DNA of 36,422 nucleotides from Omnitrophica WOR_2 bacterium RIFOXYA2_FULL_38_17. Lineage in GTDB: Bacteria > Omnitrophota > Gorgyraeia > Zapsychrales > Zapsychraceae. The DNA lies in the NCBI GenBank assembly GCA_001805965.1, contig MHHG01000043.1:1-36422 (forward strand), in the 5' to 3' direction. Position numbers and translations under genes: made by a program. Shown here one piece after another: positions 6,825 through 15,238 of the stretch (the stretch's first letter is position 1; every line of letters starts with the position of its first letter). The notes below the pieces were generated by a model, which was not told the origin of the DNA, ran no database searches, and worked only from the letters and a program-made list of their open reading frames with translations.

Positions 6825-8489
6825 ATGTTATCCCAATTAACAATCCAGAACTTCGGGCTTATCGATCGTATATCAATAGACCTTGATAATAATTTAAATA
6901 TTCTCACCGGTGAAACAGGTGCAGGAAAATCAATTATTATTGATGCATTAAGAATAGCCCTCGGTGACCGTATTACCTCATCTCACATAAGAGATCAAAA
7001 GATACCCTGCATAATAGAGGCAGTTTTTGAGCTGAAGGGTAAAGAATTACTTGCCAATGAGCTTTTCTCGGAGTTCTTATCAGAAGATGAAAACACTTTA
7101 ATAATTCACAGGTCTTTTAATGAAAGCGGCAAAAAGATCATAAAGATCAATGGCTTCAATGTAACTATAAACCAGCTTAAATTGATCGGGGACCATTTGA
7201 TAGATTTTCATGGGCCTCATGACCACCAGATGCTTCTTTCTAGCGAATATCATATGGGCATGCTTGATAGATTGGTTGATTTTGATGAGCTGTTAAGGGA
7301 ATACTCCGGGGTTTTTGAGCAATATCAACAATTTAAAAAAGAACTTGATCAGGTACAGGCTCTTTTTATATCCAGCGAAAGAGAACTTGATATGCTTAAA
7401 TACCAGATAAAGGAATTAGAACAGGTTTCATTGGATGAACCTGAATATGAGGAGTTATCTCAAAAGCAGATAATGATAAATAATGCTGAAAAATTAAATG
7501 AGCATTCTGCGATGCTGCTAGAGTTGATCGATGGCGAAGATTCCTCCTCTTCTGAGATTATCAGACAAGCGTTCTCTCCGATGAGAACCCTTAATGCAGT
7601 TGATGAGAAAACATTAGATATGATGGAAAGCCTGGATAATTTGCAACAGGCAAATGAAGATCTGGCTGCGAGATTGCATGAGTATATCAGTAAGCTCTCC
7701 TTTGATCCTCAGGAGGCACAGGAAGTAAATACTAAAATGGATATCTTTGATGATATTAAAAGGAAATATGGACCTTCGTTAAAAGACGCCCAGGAATTTT
7801 ATTTTAAAGCGAAAGAAAAATATGACCTTCTAAATGATTTGGAACATAATGATTCAAAGCTTCGGGATGAAATAGCAAAAACTGAAAAAAAATTAAAGAC
7901 CATTGCTGATAAGCTAAGTAAACAAAGGCAAAAAACTGCATTAGATCTTAAAAAAACTATTGAAAAAGAATTGGCTGAGCTCGGTATAAAAAATGTTATT
8001 TTTGAAGGGCGCATTGAAAAAACGGAGTATCATTCATTAGGTAACGACAAAGTTGTCTTTTATATAAGCCCTAATGCCGGAGAGGAATTAAAGCCTCTTG
8101 CCCAAATTGTTTCTTCAGGCGAAGCTGCGCGTGTTATGCTGGCTTTGAAAAAGGCTTTGATCAAGGTTGACCCTGTCCCTGTCTTGATATTTGATGAAAT
8201 TGATGCACAGATCGGAGGTAGACTAGGGACGATCATTGGAGGCAAATTATGCGATATTTCCAAGACACGTCAAGTTATATTGATCACTCACCTCCCTCAG
8301 ATCGCCTCTTTTGCTAATGTGCATTATAAAGTAAACAAATTTGTTAAAAATGGCAGGACATATACTTCTGTGGATCGCCTTGATAAAAAAGCAAGAGTTG
8401 CTGAATTAGCTCAGATGATGAGTGGCGAACAAGAAAGCAAGATCGCGATCAAACATGCAAATGACCTTTTAGCCAAGGCTGGCAAGTAG
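6825..8489 (+). CDS. recN: DNA repair protein RecN
   Basis: An SMC-like ATPase that acts in recombinational repair of double-strand breaks. The 554-residue protein has Walker A GETGAGKS (residues 29-36). A long coiled-coil middle region follows at about 150-370, rich in Glu/Lys/Leu. The ABC signature is SSGEAARVMLALK, Walker B is VLIFDEID (Asp about 457), and ITHLPQIA is the His-switch. The length is normal. It stands alone on the plus strand, divergent from the radical SAM gene, and is followed by a 158-nt gap before phosphofructokinase. In many bacteria recN is SOS-controlled, but no LexA-like box was recognised here. Confidence 0.97.
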   Translation: MLSQLTIQNFGLIDRISIDLDNNLNILTGETGAGKSIIIDALRIALGDRITSSHIRDQKIPCIIEAVFELKGKELLANELFSEFLSEDENTLIIHRSFNESGKKIIKINGFNVTINQLKLIGDHLIDFHGPHDHQMLLSSEYHMGMLDRLVDFDELLREYSGVFEQYQQFKKELDQVQALFISSERELDMLKYQIKELEQVSLDEPEYEELSQKQIMINNAEKLNEHSAMLLELIDGEDSSSSEIIRQAFSPMRTLNAVDEKTLDMMESLDNLQQANEDLAARLHEYISKLSFDPQEAQEVNTKMDIFDDIKRKYGPSLKDAQEFYFKAKEKYDLLNDLEHNDSKLRDEIAKTEKKLKTIADKLSKQRQKTALDLKKTIEKELAELGIKNVIFEGRIEKTEYHSLGNDKVVFYISPNAGEELKPLAQIVSSGEAARVMLALKKALIKVDPVPVLIFDEIDAQIGGRLGTIIGGKLCDISKTRQVILITHLPQIASFANVHYKVNKFVKNGRTYTSVDRLDKKARVAELAQMMSGEQESKIAIKHANDLLAKAGK

Positions 8490-8592
8490 TTTCTATCTTT
8501 AACTTAATTAAGAAAGAACTTAATTTATTCTGTTATTGTTGATTTTTCCAATAGATTATGATAATTTACACCACAAAATATCAATAAGGTAA

Positions 8593-8619
8593 ATGCTAAT
8601 ACTGTTCATTTTTTAGCAT
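8593..8619 (+). promoter_or_regulatory. Inverted repeat in the phosphofructokinase leader
   Basis: The arms ATGCTAA (8593-8599) and TTAGCAT (8613-8619) are perfect complements across a 13-nt loop. They lie about 15 nt before the SD AAAAAGGAG. This could be an operator or an RNA hairpin affecting translation. A possible promoter lies upstream, TTGATT/TAATTT with 17-nt spacing in the 8540-8575 region. Confidence 0.35.
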
Positions 8620-8647
8620 GAAAATTATTTAAAAAGGAGTATTTGAA

Positions 8648-9859
8648 ATGAAAAAGCTTGGAATTATTACTAGCGGCGGCGATTGTGGAGGCTTAAATGC
8701 TGTTCTTAAAGGTACAGCTCAAATGGCACATAGTAATGGGATATCATGTTATGTTATTCCTAACGGATATGCTGGACTTTATAATCTGATAGAGTTTGAT
8801 AATATTGTTGAGCTAACTCTTGATAGAGTGGATTCTGTTAATGCAAATGCTGCTGGTTCTGAAGCGGGACACTCAAGGGTGAAGATAAAGAATATCAAGG
8901 ATGAGAAGAAATATGAGCGAATTAAACAAGGTATGAAAAAATTCAAGCTTGATGGTTTGGTTATCAGCGGTGGCGATGATTCCGGAAGCGTTATGGTCGA
9001 TCTTTCTGAAAATGGGATCAAATGTATTCATGCTCCGAAAACAATGGATCTGGACCTCCAGACTTATTCTGTAGGTTTTGATTCCACTGTAAATAGAATA
9101 GCTACATTTGCTGAAGACCTTAAAACAACCGGTCGCACACATAACAGAATTATAGTTATGGAATGTTTTGGAAGATATGCAGGACACACTGTTTTTAGAT
9201 CAGGCATAGCAGCGGATGCGGATGCGATCTTAATTCCTGAAGTTCCTGTCGATTTTGATGCTCTTTATGAGGATTGCAAGGAAACCTTTATGCATAGGGT
9301 TATGATAAGCGATGTTCGTGCAGGCACATATTTGATCCTTGTTGCTGAAGGGTTAAGGAATGCTAACGGTGAGGAACTTTATGATGAAGCATCTGGAGTT
9401 GATTCCTTCGGCCATAAAAAATTAGCCGGGGCTGGTAAATATGTCCAGAAAGAGCTGGAGAAAAGATTTAAAGGAGATGAAACTATTATTCAGTTCATGA
9501 AGGATTCCAAAATGTATGTTAAAGGCCTTTATGAAGCTCCGGAAGTCAGAACAGTAACACCTGGTCATCTTGTTCGCTGCGGGCATTCATCAGTTTATGA
9601 TGTTAATTTTGGGAAAGAAGTCGGTGCTGGTGCGGTAGTCCTTCTTATGAACGGTTTATCAGGGTATACAGTTTCAGGTATTTCTGATGGAAAGATACAG
9701 TATCTTGATGCTAAAAAAGCTATAGAGCAAAGGCATGTTGATCTAAAGATGGTATCGTTCTTTGAGCAGATGGGTGCTTGCTTTGGGAGGAAAGTTGAAA
9801 AAGTCCAGCCTGGATTCGAGGAAGTTAAGGGAAAAATCCATAGGTATTTATCTCTTTGA
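8648..9859 (+). CDS. 6-phosphofructokinase, pyrophosphate-dependent type
   Basis: A glycolytic enzyme phosphorylating fructose-6-phosphate. The 403-residue protein has N-terminal TSGGDCGGLNAV, then GGDDS (residues 108-112) and PKTMDLD (130-136), then MECFGRYAGH (171-180) and IPEVP. The second Asp of GGDDS replaces the Gly of ATP enzymes, and Lys131 replaces their PGT glycine. Both are hallmarks of pyrophosphate-dependent enzymes, so PPi is the likely phosphoryl donor and the reaction is reversible. The normally strict TIDND catalytic loop reads TMDLD: both aspartates are kept but the Asn is Leu. The SD AAAAAGGAG is strong. It is a single-gene unit ended by a strong terminator. Confidence 0.9.
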   Translation: MKKLGIITSGGDCGGLNAVLKGTAQMAHSNGISCYVIPNGYAGLYNLIEFDNIVELTLDRVDSVNANAAGSEAGHSRVKIKNIKDEKKYERIKQGMKKFKLDGLVISGGDDSGSVMVDLSENGIKCIHAPKTMDLDLQTYSVGFDSTVNRIATFAEDLKTTGRTHNRIIVMECFGRYAGHTVFRSGIAADADAILIPEVPVDFDALYEDCKETFMHRVMISDVRAGTYLILVAEGLRNANGEELYDEASGVDSFGHKKLAGAGKYVQKELEKRFKGDETIIQFMKDSKMYVKGLYEAPEVRTVTPGHLVRCGHSSVYDVNFGKEVGAGAVVLLMNGLSGYTVSGISDGKIQYLDAKKAIEQRHVDLKMVSFFEQMGACFGRKVEKVQPGFEEVKGKIHRYLSL

Positions 9860-9888
9860 TCCGGATGATTATTTTTAGTAGCTCTTGG

Positions 9889-9921
9889 GGGCAGATCACT
9901 TTTTGGTCTGCCCTCTTTTTT
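9889..9921 (+). terminator. Strong rho-independent terminator after phosphofructokinase
   Basis: A ten-pair stem GGGCAGATCA (9889-9898) / TGGTCTGCCC (9904-9913), including one T-G wobble, has a 5-nt loop and is followed by TCTTTTTT (9914-9921). It begins 30 nt after the stop codon. Confidence 0.92.
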
Positions 9922-10019
9922 ATTCAGTTTTCTGTTGAAATACATTGATGTCTTTGAGAAACTACATAAAAGGAGTTTTTATTAATTATAAAAAATACTG
10001 CTGTTTATTCCAAGGAAAC

Positions 10020-11462
10020 ATGAAAATAATTATAAAAAATTGTTTAATAGTCGTGCTTCTTATTGCCCTATCGGTTTCAGCTTTTCATGTCCGCTTAAAT
10101 AGTTTTGAGAATAGCGATAAAAGGTCGATTGATGAATTTGTATATTATAATATGGCCAAGCAGATGGTTAAGGATATCGCGGACTATAATACGATCCCCT
10201 ATGGGAAAGAGCTGACTGAAAGAGGCCGGCCTCTTCCTCAATATTTTTTTGAACCGCTTTTTAAGCACCCTCCTGTCTTTACTTTAATGGCAATGTTGTC
10301 AATGAAAGCATTTGGGGTAAAACTTGTTTCTGCTGGCTATGTCTCTTTGTTTCTAAGCGCTTTAATGATACCAATGATCTATTTGCTGGGCTTTTTGGTT
10401 TACGACAAAAGGACAGGTTTACTCGCAGCGCTTTTTCTATGGATGGACCCGGTTAGCATTATGACTTCTCAGAAAGTCTGGATGGATACTTCCATTGCTT
10501 TTTTTACGCTTTTAGCTGCATTGTTCTTTGTTTTGGGCCTGAAGAAAAATGATTGGTTCTTTATCCTCAGCGCGGCCGCGAGTGGTTTGGCTGCGAACAC
10601 TAAATATACCGGGATATTGATCACCTTTACGATATTTCTTTTTGCTATTACTTACCGAAGGGACCTCTTTAAAAATAGTAAATTTAATTTTAGCTTAGTG
10701 CTTCCTTTTTTGCTGCTTCTGCCCTGGCTTTTATGGAATTTCAATGTTTATGGATTAGAATCTGTTACGGATAATGCAGAAATTGCTGGCTTAATAAAGA
10801 GATTAGCTAAAGCGGCAAAATTAATAATCCCAATAGGATTATTGTGTGCTGCAACATTTTTACTTTATAAAAAGATAAAAAGAGATATTAGCAATTCGGA
10901 TGAAGTTGAAATTGCAACTGATAGGTCGGAGGAAACACAGATAAAAATAAACAGTAAGCTGCAGCAAGCAAGCTTTGTTCTAGTGTTTTTCATATTCTGT
11001 TTTTTGTTCAGGGGATACGTGATAAACAGCCTGAGATTTGATTTTATTCCTTTTACTACATGGCAAGGTGGAATTCTTTCAAATGAACCAGCAGTATTTT
11101 ATTTTGGGAGGTTGATCGAGTATTTTTTAGTTTATATTCTTGCATTTGTATCGCTTCTGGTTTTTCAGCCAAACGAGAAGCAAATTTCTGCATTTATAAG
11201 GATTTCTGCAGTAGTAATTCTGTTATTCTTTATCATGTGGGGTAATTTTCAGTGCAGATATATTCTTTCAAGCATTGCTTTTTTAATATTGCTTGCTGCA
11301 AATAGTGTCTATAAGATTTTTGATTTAGTCGCAAAGATCAAGCATTTCTCGATAAGAATTGTTTTATTATCAGCCGTTTCGACGTTTATTACTTATTCTA
11401 TCCTAAAGGTTATATATCTTAATCTAGCCTTAAGTTATACTAATGATATGTGCTATTTTTAG
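10020..11462 (+). CDS. GT-C membrane glycosyltransferase (PMT/ArnT-like)
   Basis: A 480-residue protein with about ten or more hydrophobic helices. The first is at residues 5-22. A periplasmic loop with RSIDEFVYYNMAKQM follows, in which the acidic pair DE matches the catalytic position of dolichyl/polyprenyl-phosphate-sugar transferases (GT39/GT83, PF13231-like). Further helices follow, with HPPVFTLMAML and KYTGILI in the expected places. Such enzymes transfer sugars from a lipid-phosphate donor on the outer face of the inner membrane. The ATG at 10020 is chosen because AAGGAAAC precedes it; the frame is open upstream to 9945, but the ATGs there have no SD. It is convergent with the polysaccharide operon and could decorate its product, although this is inferred only from position. 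Confidence 0.8.
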   Translation: MKIIIKNCLIVVLLIALSVSAFHVRLNSFENSDKRSIDEFVYYNMAKQMVKDIADYNTIPYGKELTERGRPLPQYFFEPLFKHPPVFTLMAMLSMKAFGVKLVSAGYVSLFLSALMIPMIYLLGFLVYDKRTGLLAALFLWMDPVSIMTSQKVWMDTSIAFFTLLAALFFVLGLKKNDWFFILSAAASGLAANTKYTGILITFTIFLFAITYRRDLFKNSKFNFSLVLPFLLLLPWLLWNFNVYGLESVTDNAEIAGLIKRLAKAAKLIIPIGLLCAATFLLYKKIKRDISNSDEVEIATDRSEETQIKINSKLQQASFVLVFFIFCFLFRGYVINSLRFDFIPFTTWQGGILSNEPAVFYFGRLIEYFLVYILAFVSLLVFQPNEKQISAFIRISAVVILLFFIMWGNFQCRYILSSIAFLILLAANSVYKIFDLVAKIKHFSIRIVLLSAVSTFITYSILKVIYLNLALSYTNDMCYF

Positions 11463-11493
11463 AAGTATTATTTAAGGTTCCCTCTATTTATCT

Positions 11494-12945
11494 CTAAGTA
11501 TGCAGCTGTTTTGATAGTTTTTTAAGAAATAGGTGGTCTTCTTTTTTAAGAAAGTAATTCCACGTTATCAGAATGAAAAATAATAGTATAAAAACCCTAA
11601 TTTCTAAGTGTCCGAACACATATAAGCACTTAAAAATAAAAATGCAGAATAGTGCTAAAATAAATAATGAAATATGCCAGCTGAAGTTTAATGAAAGATT
11701 GGTGTTCTTTACGATATAAAAAGAATTTAAAAAGACTACTATTATTAAAGATATTGTTGTTGCAATAGCTGCTCCATTTATTCCATATTTTGGTATAAGA
11801 AATAAATTTAAAACAATATTTATAGTTGCTCCAGCAGCGGCAACCTTTGGAGAGAATTCAGGTTTGCCTATTGCTGCTAATGTTGAGTTTATGGGACGTA
11901 TAGTTGCTCCGTCAATTAATGTTCCTGTTAAAAGTATAAGAAATGGGGAAATTGATGATAAAAAAGATTTGTTATAAGCTATTGCAATAATATCCTCAAC
12001 ATAAAAGATCGCTAGCAGGCCTAAAAAAAGAACTATGCAGGCATTAAATTTCATTGTTTTTGTGATCATGCTTTGCAGTTCCGCTTTTTTATTATCGTAC
12101 CAGTAAGAAGTGGTTGCAGGATAAGCTATTTTTTGTATTGATTGTGGGAATATCCAAAAAAACCTGCTGAGCAAAATAGCTACACTATAATATCCAACGT
12201 CTTTCGCGGTAAGGAAATAACCAATAAGAACAATGTCTGCACGGTAATTGATTTCATTCATTATGCCTCCACAGAAAGACTTGCTTCCGAAGGAAAGGAT
12301 TTCAATTAAATTTTGTTTAAAACTTGTAAAAGAGAATGTAAAAATATTGCGAATGTTCAAAAAACTAATTAAGGCTGTTATGGCCATTGCGAAAATCAGG
12401 CCAGATAGTACGCCAAAAACACCAAATCCGTTTATAACAAATATAAATGTTAGCAAAAACACCATGACATCCTGAAGTATCATGAAAAACGCAAAAGATC
12501 GCATACGGCGTAATCCATTAAGTACTCCTATGTTAGTCTGAAAAATTGCTACAAAAGGGAATATTATACAGATGAACTTTATTAGGTTTTTTAGTTCAGG
12601 GATTTTAAAAAATACAGATAAAGGCTTTGCTAGAAAAAAAATGACAATTGAAATGATCAGGCTTAGTGAAATATTAGATACTGAAACACAGGATATTATT
12701 TGATCGAGCTTGTCTTGACATTTTTGATTCTCAGAAACAAATTTTATCAGGGCGCTTGAGATCAGAAAAGCGGGTATTATGATACCGATATTATAAATCG
12801 AGAATACCAGGTTATACAATCCTAGGTCACTCGCGCCTAAATTGCGACCGATAACGATCGACAATAAAAAGGCTATTAAAGCTTTAACTCCAGTGCTGCT
12901 TAAAGCCCAGCTAACATCAAAAAAAAATTTTTTACCGTTAGTCAT
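11494..12945 (-). CDS. Wzx-type oligosaccharide flippase
   Basis: A 483-residue polytopic membrane protein of the MATE/MVF-like polysaccharide exporter family. It starts SWALSSTGVKALIAFLLSIVIGRNLGASDLG, the typical first helix and GxxLG turn, and has about 12-14 helices, with IGYFLTAKDVGYYSVAILLSR in the middle. It would flip undecaprenyl-linked repeat units from the cytoplasmic to the periplasmic face. It is the last gene of the polysaccharide operon, 11 nt after the toroid-protein gene, with a poor ribosome site that suggests coupling. No terminator was seen in the 31-nt convergent gap after it. Confidence 0.9.
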   Translation of the reverse strand: MTNGKKFFFDVSWALSSTGVKALIAFLLSIVIGRNLGASDLGLYNLVFSIYNIGIIIPAFLISSALIKFVSENQKCQDKLDQIISCVSVSNISLSLIISIVIFFLAKPLSVFFKIPELKNLIKFICIIFPFVAIFQTNIGVLNGLRRMRSFAFFMILQDVMVFLLTFIFVINGFGVFGVLSGLIFAMAITALISFLNIRNIFTFSFTSFKQNLIEILSFGSKSFCGGIMNEINYRADIVLIGYFLTAKDVGYYSVAILLSRFFWIFPQSIQKIAYPATTSYWYDNKKAELQSMITKTMKFNACIVLFLGLLAIFYVEDIIAIAYNKSFLSSISPFLILLTGTLIDGATIRPINSTLAAIGKPEFSPKVAAAGATINIVLNLFLIPKYGINGAAIATTISLIIVVFLNSFYIVKNTNLSLNFSWHISLFILALFCIFIFKCLYVFGHLEIRVFILLFFILITWNYFLKKEDHLFLKKLSKQLHT

Positions 12946-12956
12946 ATTATTAAAAA

Positions 12957-14099
12957 CTATACTGTTAAGAAATGTGTTAATCCGTCAAAGATGTGACCCT
13001 GATCCCTAATATATTCATTAGGGATGTCTGGCCTGAACCTGAAAGCATTGTTTTCTGTTAAGTGATTGTTAGTTAAATATCTAATTAGGATATTTGCGCT
13101 GTTGGTCGCTAATTGTTCATCAATATTTTTGCATACGCTTAGGGCTTTTATTGTTATGCCATAACCGAAAACTCTTGTTTCAAGTTTTTTTCTGTTGAAA
13201 ATAACATTATATAAATAAAGGGCCAACCACTTATAGTCGTTGATCCGCCATGGACAGATAAAAATTGAAGGATATATTTCAAGTGAATAGCCATCTTTTT
13301 TGATCATTTTATTTGCTAAAAAATTCAATCCCGATTTAAGGCCTTCTTTGGCTTCATCTTTAAAAAAATCAGAATAATTATAAAAGTGTCCAAGCCCTTC
13401 CAATAATAAAGCAGAATGAATTAAATCGATCTTATGTAAGTGGTCATCATAATACCAGAATCCATTAGGTTGCTGACTTTTTAAAACAAAACGGGCACAC
13501 GAAGTTGCAAAATAGGAGTTGGTTTCTTTGTCCCCTATTTCATATTTGTGTAGTTTTGAGAAGAATCCCGAGGCCATGGCAGTTAAACAAAAATTAACTG
13601 ACTTTGAAAAAGCAGGGTCATTTGCATATTTAAAATAGATACCTTTTGTCCTTTTCAGATCTATGATATAGCCGTTATCTTCAATCAGCCATTTTCTTAT
13701 TGATAATAAAATGCTTTTCATTTCCGGATCTTGATTTAATTCAAATAATTTAAAAAACAAATTGGCACAATATAGCGTTGTTACACATATAGGTATGTTT
13801 GTTTCATTGCTGACCCAATTAAAGGGTAGTCCCCAGCAAAGGCCCTTGTATCGGGGATTTGGGTTGGCCAATAACCAACTAGCGCAGGATCTTGCGTTTT
13901 TCAGATAGATTTCATTGTTAGTTGATTTATAAAGGTTAACATATCCAGCGCCCCATACAGCATAAGCCTGTGGATAGTGCAATATTTCTGAGTTATACTC
14001 GTCGGTTCCAAGGCCAATGTCTGTGCCATTGTATTTTTCTCTCCAGGAATGGAGATCCAAAATTGTTTTTAATATTGTTTCTTTTTGTTCTTTTTGCAT
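12957..14099 (-). CDS. Alpha/alpha-toroid (six-hairpin-like) protein in glycan operon
   Basis: A 380-residue protein, probably cytoplasmic (no signal peptide). It contains repeated helical hairpins with aromatic and Gly-rich turns: YPQAYAVWGAGYVNLYK, KGLCWGLPFNWVS, NPNGF-like QQPNGFWYYDDHLHKIDLIHSALLLEGLGHF, and the C-terminal DQGHIFDGLTHFL. This pattern suits (alpha/alpha)6/7 barrels, such as uronyl C5-epimerases, lyases, unsaturated glycosyl hydrolases and terpenoid-cyclase-like folds. No exact family is recognised. Position in the operon (3 nt after the radical SAM gene) suggests it acts on the glycan or a precursor. A GGA ribosome site sits 7 nt before the ATG. Confidence 0.65.
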   Translation of the reverse strand: MQKEQKETILKTILDLHSWREKYNGTDIGLGTDEYNSEILHYPQAYAVWGAGYVNLYKSTNNEIYLKNARSCASWLLANPNPRYKGLCWGLPFNWVSNETNIPICVTTLYCANLFFKLFELNQDPEMKSILLSIRKWLIEDNGYIIDLKRTKGIYFKYANDPAFSKSVNFCLTAMASGFFSKLHKYEIGDKETNSYFATSCARFVLKSQQPNGFWYYDDHLHKIDLIHSALLLEGLGHFYNYSDFFKDEAKEGLKSGLNFLANKMIKKDGYSLEIYPSIFICPWRINDYKWLALYLYNVIFNRKKLETRVFGYGITIKALSVCKNIDEQLATNSANILIRYLTNNHLTENNAFRFRPDIPNEYIRDQGHIFDGLTHFLTV

Positions 14100-14102
14100 A
14101 AT

Positions 14103-15197
14103 TTATTCCATGCTAAGAGGACATGTTTTGCATAACTTAAAAGGCATTTTGCCTTTTGAAAGAGTTTGCCTAATATCCTGAAAAGGCTTATTGTTCCAAA
14201 CATCATAATCTTTAAAAATATTTCCGTAGCTTTCCTGGGTATTAACCAGACAGCAAAGATTTACATCTCCGTTTGTGTTCACTCCGATTGTCGTAAAAGG
14301 ATAATGGCAGTTAATATGATGTTCCGATTTTATAATATCTAGATCGAGAACAAGTGGCCAAATTATTCTTTTTATTTTGTCAGGTTTCTTTATGGAATTG
14401 ATAAAAGAAACAGCTTCTTTGTTGCTTTTGTATATTGGTCTATGTTCGGACATGAATTTTGTTTCAAAATCAAGGACATTTTGGAATTGAACGCCTTCAA
14501 CTCCCAGGCTGATGACAAAGTCTATCATCTTAGGCAATTGCTTGTAGTTTACTATTGTTGTAATAAACGTGACATTTATCTCAAGTGAAGAATTAAGGCT
14601 TTTTACTTTGGAACAAAGATTCTTAACATTTGCGACTAAAGTCTTAAATTGGTCTTCTGTTCCTCCTCTTATAGAGTTGTATTCTTCAAAACAAGTACCA
14701 TCCAAGCTGATATTCAATATGTCTAATTTGGAAGAAATTATTTGGTCTGCCATTTCATTGTTAAGGCAGATGCCGTTGGATGTCATGTCTACAAAAAGCT
14801 TAAGGTCTTTTTTTGCATAATTTATCATTTGGAAAATATCTTTATTGAGGAAAGGTTCACCCTCTGCAGTGAGAGTTAATGCGCATGCTTCGGGGAAAAA
14901 AGACATTATATGTTTAAAACGTTCAAAGGACATATCCGGATAACGGACAGATTTATATTCGCCAGTCGATTCCTTTGATTGGTACCCGCACATATGACAT
15001 GATAAATTACACCTTGATGAAGTGTAAATCCCGATTTTTCTAGGCCGGGCATTAATAATCGTATATTTTTTATTTGACTGGATTTTTATTTCATTTAATA
15101 TCCTTGAAAAATTACCTCTTGGAGGGATTATATAACTCGCCATTCGCATCCGTTTATATGTTTTCCTGATAATTTCGTATAACTTATTCATTTTCAT
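14103..15197 (-). CDS. Radical SAM/SPASM protein (polysaccharide operon, copy 1)
   Basis: A 364-residue enzyme. The radical SAM cluster motif is CNLSCHMC (Cys63, 67, 70), followed by LTAEGEPFLN (GxGEP-like) and LNISLDGT. The C-terminal part has CHYPFTTIGVNTNGDVNLCC and CKTC, four or five cysteines fitting a SPASM/twitch auxiliary iron-sulfur cluster. SPASM enzymes usually modify peptides or sugars (for example dehydrogenation or epimerisation). No peptide gene is adjacent, so a sugar or glycolipid substrate is inferred. It lies directly upstream of the toroid-protein gene. GGAGG lies 11 nt before the ATG. Confidence 0.88.
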   Translation of the reverse strand: MKMNKLYEIIRKTYKRMRMASYIIPPRGNFSRILNEIKIQSNKKYTIINARPRKIGIYTSSRCNLSCHMCGYQSKESTGEYKSVRYPDMSFERFKHIMSFFPEACALTLTAEGEPFLNKDIFQMINYAKKDLKLFVDMTSNGICLNNEMADQIISSKLDILNISLDGTCFEEYNSIRGGTEDQFKTLVANVKNLCSKVKSLNSSLEINVTFITTIVNYKQLPKMIDFVISLGVEGVQFQNVLDFETKFMSEHRPIYKSNKEAVSFINSIKKPDKIKRIIWPLVLDLDIIKSEHHINCHYPFTTIGVNTNGDVNLCCLVNTQESYGNIFKDYDVWNNKPFQDIRQTLSKGKMPFKLCKTCPLSME

Positions 15198-15238
15198 CTA
15201 TGCTGAGGCCTCCATTAAATATCAAGCAAAGCAGTTTC

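Noticed and set aside
9889..9921. Bidirectional terminator also serving the minus strand
   Set aside because: On the minus strand the stem is not followed by a T-run and no minus-strand gene ends there.
9945..10019. Upstream start of the GT-C glycosyltransferase
   Set aside because: The first ATGs have no SD and would put a charged, Cys-containing tail before the first membrane helix; AAGGAAAC precedes the ATG at 10020.
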